Shown one piece after another: positions 36,749-42,809 of a stretch of 42,809 nt of DNA. The position numbers were made by a program, and so were the translations under genes. This DNA is from Hymenoscyphus infarciens (taxonomy: Eukaryota > Ascomycota > Leotiomycetes > Helotiales > Helotiaceae). Position 1 is the first letter of the stretch; each line of letters opens with the position of its first letter. Where the stretch lies: assembly GCA_001414345.1 (NCBI GenBank), contig LLCB01000409.1:1-42809 (forward strand). The letters are read 5' to 3'. The notes beneath the pieces are model-generated. The model saw only the letters and a program-made list of their open reading frames with translations, did not search any database and was not told where the DNA came from.

Positions 36749-36900
36749 TCTTTATTATTATTATATTATATTTACTACTTAGTATTAGGCTACTTATTAG
36801 TATTATAATCTATATTATATTTGTCGTATTTACTACTCTAGTTAATTCTACGTTGTTAAATAATAATAATATACTTCTTCTTTTTTAATAATTTAAGTAT
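35995..36900 (-). mobile_element. Y1', mirror of Y1, truncated by Copia
   Basis: A reverse Y element from ATACTTACTTACTTTTACTT (36,001) through subterminal repeats, the A-tract core near 36,405 (GTG retained), TTCGAC/TTTAATAAC repeats at 36,648-36,715, a TTA array at 36,716-36,757 and the conserved block near 36,850. It is cut at about 36,900 by the Copia LTR at the same position as in Y1. It keeps TTGTCG near 36,822 and ACGTTGTT near 36,850, so it is among the less mutated copies. Confidence 0.8.
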
Positions 36901-37403
36901 ATTATAAGAATAGTTATATAATAAAGTAGTTAAAGAGTAAATATATATAAATTATATATATATATAAATATATAGGTATATATATATGTTTAAGTCTTTT
37001 TAGTATTCTAAAGGCCTTCTTATATAGACTAAAGGCTTAGTAGTCTTAGTATATAGAACTAGGTATAGAATTAGGTCTATAATACGTAATATCTACTAAG
37101 GTAGTAGACTTATACTAATCTAGCGATTTCTTTATACTTTTAAGATAAAGAGCTAAAATAAAGAATCCTTTATTTTAGGTTTATATATTAATATATTATT
37201 CTAGAACACTCTTAATATATTATAGATATATAGTTATATAATATACTTATTAGGCTTATTAAATAGGCTTATATAAGATTAAGTATATAATCCTAAGTAG
37301 CTTATAGTATAAGTTATAAATTATTTATAATAATTTTATTATCTTAGACTTAAATATTTTAAATCCTTAACTTACTAATCTTATATTATTATATATATTA
37401 TAT
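36901..37403 (-). repeat. Copia 3' LTR, right arm
   Basis: Mirror of 1,371-1,875, about 500 bp. It begins after TTTAAGTAT of the Y1' tail and ends before TCCCTTTAT, the reverse complement of a purine-rich tract. It contains AGAACACTC near 37,206, a CA that is TA in the left copy. The same junction with Y in both arms shows that Copia was already inserted when the inverted duplication arose. Confidence 0.75.
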
Positions 37404-39252
37404 CCCTTTATAAAGTAGATATATATATTAAGTACTATATCTATTTTATATTATTATATATATTTTTAGCTATTTTTAAGATTAAGACTTTTAATAAATA
37501 TATTATACTTAGACTTATTTAAGCTTTTTATAAAGCTATTAGCTATATTGTCTTTTATACTAATATATACTAGTATTATTTAACTACTATCTATTATATT
37601 ATAAAGTAATATATAATATTAATATACTTTACTAAGTATTCTCTTATAAAACTTAGGATTATTAGCTAGTTTCTAAGCTAATTTACTATTAGTTAGAAGA
37701 GTAGATATAGTAGTAGTATTATTAGTTATAAGTTTATTAAAGTAGTCTACTAGGTTATTTAAGTAGAGTACTTCTTTAACTACTTCTTTATAAGCTATAT
37801 ATTTAGCTTTATAGCTAGATATAGTAATAGTTTTTTATAATATAATATTCTAGCTAATAATATAGTTATTTATATATATAATATAGCTGCTAGTACTTTT
37901 TTAACCTATAATATAACCTTCTTAATCTATATTAGTAAAGGCTTTTAAGTCTAGTCTATTATCTATAGTATTATAGTATAGCTCTAGAGTAGGCTTATAA
38001 TTTAGATATTTTTATATCCTTTCTAAAGCTCTAAAGTAAGCTATACTAAGATTAGATATAAATCTAGTATATCTATTAACTATAAAGGTAATATTAGGTC
38101 TAGTTTTAGTACTTAGGTATATTAAAGACTCTACTTCTTATTAATAGGTAGTAATATTATCTTTAGTAGCTTAGTCTTTGTTTTTATCTAAGTATAAGCC
38201 TAGTTTTATAAGTGTAGATATAGAGGTTAGTTTATCTTTATTAAATTTATTCTTAATATTATCTAGATATTTATTTTAATTTATAGTAAGTGTTTAATTA
38301 CTAATATTATACTTTATTTCTATTCCTAAGAACTGGTTTATAAGGCCTAAATACTGTATTTTTAAGACCTTACTTATATTAAATATAATATTATTTATGT
38401 CTTTCTTATTAGGTCTAGTTATTATTAAGTTATCTACTAAGTATATAGTATATAATAATAACTTTAGTAATTCTATTAATAAAAATGTCTTAGTTATATA
38501 GTAAGACTATGAAGCCTAGCTTAGAATAAATATCTAATAGATATTTATACTATAGCCTAGGCGATTATTTTAGCTTATATAAGGCCTTATTAAGTTTATA
38601 AACCTTATTATCTACTTTAAAGTCTATAAGTTATATAATATAGATCTCTTTATCTATATTAGTATATATAAATACGTTTTTAATATTATATTAATATAAA
38701 TACTATTTATTTATTATAGCTAGTAGAAATACTAGTTTATATATCTTAAGTTTATATATAGTAGAGAACGTTTTTAAGTAATTAATATCTAAAACTTAAT
38801 TAAATCCTTATACTACTTACCTAGCTTTATATTTTATAATATTATTATTAAGGTTAGTTTTAATTTTATATATCTACTTACTTTTTAAAAGTATTCTATT
38901 ACTAAGTAAGTCTACTAGATCCTAAGTATTTTATAACTCTAGTTTATCTACTTCTAGTTTTATAGTATAAAGCTATTTAGTACTATTAATATTAGATATA
39001 GTCTTCTTATAATTAGTAGGCTTATTATTAATATTAGCTACTAGAGCTAGCTCGTCTATATTATCTATATTATATAGATTATTTAGTTTATTAGATTTAA
39101 GCTTATTTATTTTAAGACTATTAAGTCTAGTATTATTTATATCTAGTTCTTCTAAGTTACTAGTTATAGTTAATATATCTTTATTAGACTTATTAATATC
39201 TATATTATTAGTCTTAATATTATTTATACTAAAATTACTAAGATTAAATATA
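37404..39252 (-). pseudogene. Copia pol remnant, RT and RNase H, right arm
   Basis: Minus-strand Copia sequence homologous to 1-1,330 and extending further upstream. RNase H lies at about 37,450-37,990. The RT active-site box is at 38,429-38,440, again with the second aspartate codon as AAC. The KLNKALY motif lies near 38,590, and the N-terminal RT region (a former VVQGFNQV-like stretch) near 38,800. Beyond that is linker sequence to the X6 insertion. Residual CA/TG sites are clearly commoner here than elsewhere (near 38,180, 38,290, 38,334, 38,354, 38,485, 38,508), so RIP is less complete. Pol continues at 40,786. Confidence 0.9.
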
Positions 39253-40785
39253 TACTTATATACTCTCTACTAGGGTTTTAAGCTAGTATTAACTTAGACT
39301 TAGTACTAGTTTAATACTAGTTTAAGATATTAATATGTTTTATAAAACGATTTAAAGTAATTTAAGCTAATTTATAAAATAATTTAAAGTAAGAAACCGA
39401 TTTATAAAACGATTTAAGGTGATTTATAAAACGATTTAAAATAAGAAACTGATTTATAAAACAATTTAAAATTAGAAACTAACTTATAATCTAGCTTTTA
39501 ACTTAGTTTAAAAAATATATCTAAAATAAAGTACTTAAAAGAAAAAAAAAAGTTTAGAGAGAGTGTTTTTTTTTTTAAAGACGATTTAAGTAGCTTTTTA
39601 TATATAAACCTTATATAATTTTTATATTCTAGTAGTCTTTAAATTTAAAACTACTAGTATATAAATTTAGTAAGTTATATAACTAAAGTAGGTTATATAG
39701 TAGAGCGTAGTTTTTATACTAAGGTCGCTTCTACTAAATATAGTATACTATATATAACTAGCTATATAACTACTAAGACCTAGCGTATAGGCTACTCTTA
39801 TCTTCGACTTCGACTTTAACTTAGACTTTAATATCTTTAACTTTAATACTTTATTTTAATAACTTTAATATCTTTAATAATAATAATAATAACTAGCTAT
39901 TAATATTACTATTATATTATATTTATTACTTAGTATTAAGCTACTTATTAGCCTTATAATCTACGTTGTCTTTATTATATTTACTATCTTAGTTATTTCT
40001 ATATTACTAAATAATAATAATATACCTTTTATTTTTTAATAATTTAGATATATTTTATAGTTAGACTTTTAGTTAAGTAAACTAGAGCCTTTAAATTAGT
40101 TACTTAGTAAATTAGAAGTATTAGATTTATTATCTATATTATTACTATTACTATTAGTATATACTATTTCTACTTTTACTTTCTAAACTAACGTATATAC
40201 CTTATAGTTTCTAACTAACCGACTAACTAACTAACTAATTAAACTAATTATATTAAGGTATATATATAAGGATAATGTTATTTAGGTTAGTAAAATATTT
40301 AATAGAATAATTAGTAGAATTAGTAGAATTAGTAGAATTAGTAGAAGTAGGACTTAGGTATTCGACGAACTAGAGTATATTATATAAGAGTAGTATAGCT
40401 ATATAATATATACCTAATTATATAATTTTAGTCTTTTTTAATATATATTTACTAGTAATAAATAGTTTTTAGTACTAATTTAAAGCTACTCTAATACTAA
40501 GTTATTAAAGTAGGTCTAGAATTAAGTTAAACTAGTATCTAATACTAACTTAACTTACCTAACCTAGTTTATAACTCGGTTTAACTTACTAAAATAAGTT
40601 AGGTTTTACTATTATAAATTATCTTAAGTTAGTTTTAAAGTATATTAAACCTAGTTCTTAAATTATTTTAAACTACTTTAATCTATTTTATAAACTAGCT
40701 TAAATACGCTTCTAGAATTAGTTTAAATCACCTCTAAACCTAATTTAACCTTGACTTAAAACCCTTATAGGTTAGTAGTAAAGTA
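39253..40785 (-). mobile_element. X6, solitary X element inside Copia pol
   Basis: A complete X element of about 1.53 kb, reverse. It starts TACTTATATACTCTCTACTA and ends GTTAGTAGTAAAGTA at about 40,785. Copia coding sequence flanks it on both sides (linker and RT at 39,252 and below, linker and integrase at 40,786 and above), which fixes the element's ends independently. It carries the A-tract core with GTG retained (39,563), TTCGACTTCGAC near 39,803, a short TAA array, the CTAA array at 40,211-40,243 with one CCGA unit, and GTATTCGACGAAC near 40,360. It retains more CpG than the X copies at the axis. Confidence 0.88.
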
Positions 40786-42809
40786 ATTAGACGCGTTTTT
40801 AATTCTAATCTTATTTATATCTAATCCTCTTAGATTAGAGTTCTTTCTATCTTCTAGTAGACTAGTATCTATATAATTACTATTATTTATTATATCTCTT
40901 ATAGTATCTAAAAACTTATTTTCTATTATATATATATCTCTAACCTAAATAGGTTTTTTAAGTATAATATTATAAAGCTTATATAAGTTTTTATTAAAGC
41001 CTATTAGTATAGCTTTATTAGCTTTTTTATCTAGCTTTTTAATACTATTTTATTTATTCTTATAATAAGCTATAAAACTAAATATCTTTATATTACCTAT
41101 ATAAGGTTATTCCTTATATTTAAGTTTATAAGGAGTTTTATAGTCTAATTTAGAGTAAGGTGTTCTATTATATAGATAAGTAGCTATTAATATAGCTTCT
41201 CTCTAAAATATAAAGAGTAAGTTAGCTTAATATAAAAGATATCTAGCTTTATTAAGTATAGTATAATTTATTCTCTTTACTAAACTATTAGGTTTAAGAG
41301 TATAAATAAGTAATAATTAATATATTATTCTATACTCCTTTAAATAAGTATTAAATTTATTATTAACGAATTTAATACTATTATTTATATTAAATATTCT
41401 TATATACTTATTATTTTTATTATTTTCTTTCTTATTCTTAAATTCTTTAAAAGCTATAAAAGCCTTACTTTTACTTCTAAGTAATTTAACTTCTAAGAAC
41501 CTAGAGTACTTATTTAAAAAGGTTATAAAGTATTTATAGTTATTATAAGTATTAGGTTTTATAAGACTATATAGATTACTACTAACTTTTTCTAATAGAC
41601 TAAAGACTCTGTTACTTATTAGTCTATTTATCTTATTAGTGAATTTACTTTTAAGATAGTTTTTATAATTAATAATACTATTATTTATATCTTTATTAGA
41701 TATAATATTATTATAACCTTTTATAATATTAATAATCTTATTTAATACTTATAAACTAATATATCTTAGTCTATTATATAGGTATAGTTTATCTATGTTT
41801 TTATACTTTATTATATTAAGTATAGTATTACTTAATATAGTATTTTTATATCTAAGAAGAATAATATCTAAATAATATAAGTTGTTTATCTTATTACTTT
41901 TAGTTATAAGCTTATTTATTTTATTATCTTTAATATAGTAGTTATTAGAGGTAAATATAGTATAGGAATTTACTAATTCACTTTAACTTATTAGGTTATA
42001 GCCTAGCTTAGGTATATATAAACAGTTTTTAAGTATAAAAAACTTAATAATATTATTATCTTTAAACCTAATATAAATAAAACTAACTCCTTTAATACTA
42101 ATTATTTTTACTTTACTCTACTTAACTAGTTTATTACTAGGCTTATAATCTATAAAATAGAGCTTATTATATATTATATATTTTATAGTAATAGTATTTA
42201 GTATAAAATTAGATTTATTATCTATAAAGTTAGAGGTAGTAGTAAGAACTTATTTAGCTTATTTAGTATTTAATAAGGAGTTAAAGGTATTTATACTAGT
42301 ATTAGTATTAGAGTTTATGTTTTTATTTTAAGTATTATTTATCTTAAAGTCTAGATTATCTAAGCTAATATTATCCTCTTTATTATTAATAACTTAAGTA
42401 TTATTATAATTAAGGTTAGTAAATATAATATTAACGTTTATATCTCTTTTATCTTAAAATAAGCTCTTTTCTTCTCTTTCTTTATTAGAGCTAGCTCTAA
42501 GTATACCCTTTTTAAATACAAAGCTTTTAAGTGCTTTTTATAGATTAAGATAGTAATACTTATTTATAAAGTATATAGCCTACTTATAATAGGTATAGTA
42601 TTTCCCTTTTATAATCTTATAAGGCTTCTTTTCTTTATAAGAGTTCTTATAAGGAGTAGAGCTTATAAAAGCTTCTTCTTCTTTAGACTCTTATCTTTTA
42701 GACTCGTCTATAAGATTAGAGAATAAGTTCTCTATAGTATAAGTATTAATATCGTTTTATAAGAATTAAGTTATATTAGATATAATATTCTTATAATCCT
42801 TACTTAGAT
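40786..42809 (-). pseudogene. Copia remnant: gag zinc knuckle, protease and integrase
   Basis: Minus strand, continuing from the window edge. At about 42,545-42,600 lies a CCHC-type zinc knuckle, with cysteine and histidine codons now mostly TAT or TAC. Protease-like sequence follows, with LKNCLYIPKLGYNLIS near 42,000-42,060. Then come the gag-pre-integrase region and the integrase core, with NTYNNYKYFITFLNKYSRF near 41,520-41,590, the second catalytic region near 41,365-41,390 and PNSLVKRIN near 41,275, where K replaces the expected E. The C-terminal part with ATYLYNRTPYSKLDYKTPY lies near 41,140-41,195. Gene order Gag-PR-IN-RT-RH identifies Ty1/Copia. The 5' LTR and most of gag are outside the window. 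Confidence 0.9.

Larger units (their letters stand above)
21275..38773 (-). repeat. Right arm of giant palindrome
   Basis: This is the reverse-complement partner of bases 1-16,653. It holds, from the axis outward, X5, Y5 with transposon D', module C', Y3', module B', Y2', module A', Y1', and the Copia LTR and pol. Coding remnants read on the minus strand. Copia sequence continues past 38,773 to the window end, so the arm probably extends further if the left arm does. Differences from the left arm are mostly C/T or G/A, as RIP would give, plus some indels and occasional transversions such as near 12,976 against 25,957. The outermost part retains more CA and TG than the left partner. Confidence 0.93.
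1..42809. other. RIP-saturated AT-rich heterochromatic block
   Basis: Across the whole window CpA and TpG dinucleotides are almost missing, CpG is rare, and remaining C bases are nearly always followed by T or by C then T. TpA is hugely over-represented. ATG triplets are very few (for example near 715, 15,223, 17,597 and 19,622), and TGA is nearly absent, whereas TAA and TAG occur in every frame. This fits repeat-induced point mutation, in which duplicated DNA of Pezizomycotina is mutated C to T mainly at CpA during the sexual cycle. Decayed Copia, integrase and other transposon sequences fill the block. A plain AT-rich genome would still contain CA and TG. No intact gene, RNA gene or regulatory site was found. 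Confidence 0.93.

Noticed and set aside
1..38773. Palindrome as a chimeric-read or assembly fold-back artefact
   Set aside because: The arms differ by a ~1.05 kb deletion, repeat number and many private transitions, and the axis holds extra sequence. A fold-back artefact would give nearly identical arms. Not fully excluded without reads.
40340..40440. tRNA-like or SINE-like segment (TTCGACGAAC followed by conserved AT-rich sequence) in the X/Y tail
   Set aside because: No cloverleaf could be drawn, and the A- and B-box spacing and sequence do not fit; the TTCG is only a surviving CpG.
1..42809. Many short open frames between stop codons on both strands
   Set aside because: They lack ATG starts, have no ribosome-site or intron context, and are shadows of RIP-mutated transposon sequence.
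1..42809. Mitochondrial or protist (for example Plasmodium-like) AT-rich DNA
   Set aside because: Those genomes keep CA and TG. Here the loss is specific to CA/TG/CG and coincides with dead Copia and integrase genes.

Overview
The window looks like a fragment of AT-rich heterochromatin from a filamentous ascomycete (Pezizomycotina) in which repeat-induced point mutation (RIP) has run nearly to completion. Read on either strand, CpA and TpG are almost absent, CpG is rare, and most surviving C bases sit in CT or CCT contexts. That is the expected end state of C-to-T mutation at CpA (and partly CpG) on both strands. As a result almost no ATG or TGA triplets remain, while TAA and TAG are everywhere. 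I see no intact gene, tRNA, rRNA, promoter, riboswitch, terminator or CRISPR array. Every coding trace is a dead transposable-element gene. The species cannot be named from this sequence.

The dominant structure is a giant inverted repeat. Bases 1 to about 16,653 match, in reverse complement and in the same order, about 21,275 to 38,773. About 4.6 kb of unpaired sequence lies at the axis. The arms differ by private RIP mutations, a ~1.05 kb deletion and a repeat-copy change, so this is a real old inverted duplication and not a recent copy or a simple fold-back artefact.

Layout of the left arm (right-arm mirror in brackets): end of a Copia pol gene and its 3' LTR, 1-1,875 (36,901-39,252); element Y1, 1,876-2,784 (35,995-36,900); module A with a retroviral-type integrase, 2,785-5,439 (33,406-35,994); element Y2, 5,440-7,308 (31,533-33,405); module B, an unknown ORF, 7,309-8,276 (30,565-31,532); element Y3, 8,277-10,166 (28,703-30,564); module C, an unknown Q/N-rich ORF, 10,167-11,901 (26,968-28,702); element Y4 carrying transposon D, 11,902-15,308 (22,566-26,967); element X1, 15,309-17,008 (X5, 21,277-22,565, which is truncated). 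At the axis lie a ~400 bp spacer and a direct array of X elements (X2, X3 fragment, X4, X5) inserted into the end of the mirror Y element. To the right of the palindrome the Copia element continues to the window edge (gag zinc knuckle, protease, integrase), interrupted by a solitary X element at 39,253-40,785.

X (about 1.5-1.7 kb) and Y (about 1.9 kb) are non-autonomous elements with no coding capacity. They share a central core with A-tracts, a TTA array, TTAAAG repeats and a tetranucleotide array, but have different subterminal repeats and ends. Removing the Y elements would make modules A, B and C contiguous and co-oriented. They may therefore be pieces of one larger integrase-bearing element whose start lies outside the window. 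Element D (about 3.55 kb in the right arm) has a clear 5 bp target duplication (TATTA after RIP) and one long decayed frame that I do not recognise. Nothing here is likely to be expressed as protein; the sequence is best read as a layered record of insertion, inverted duplication and RIP.
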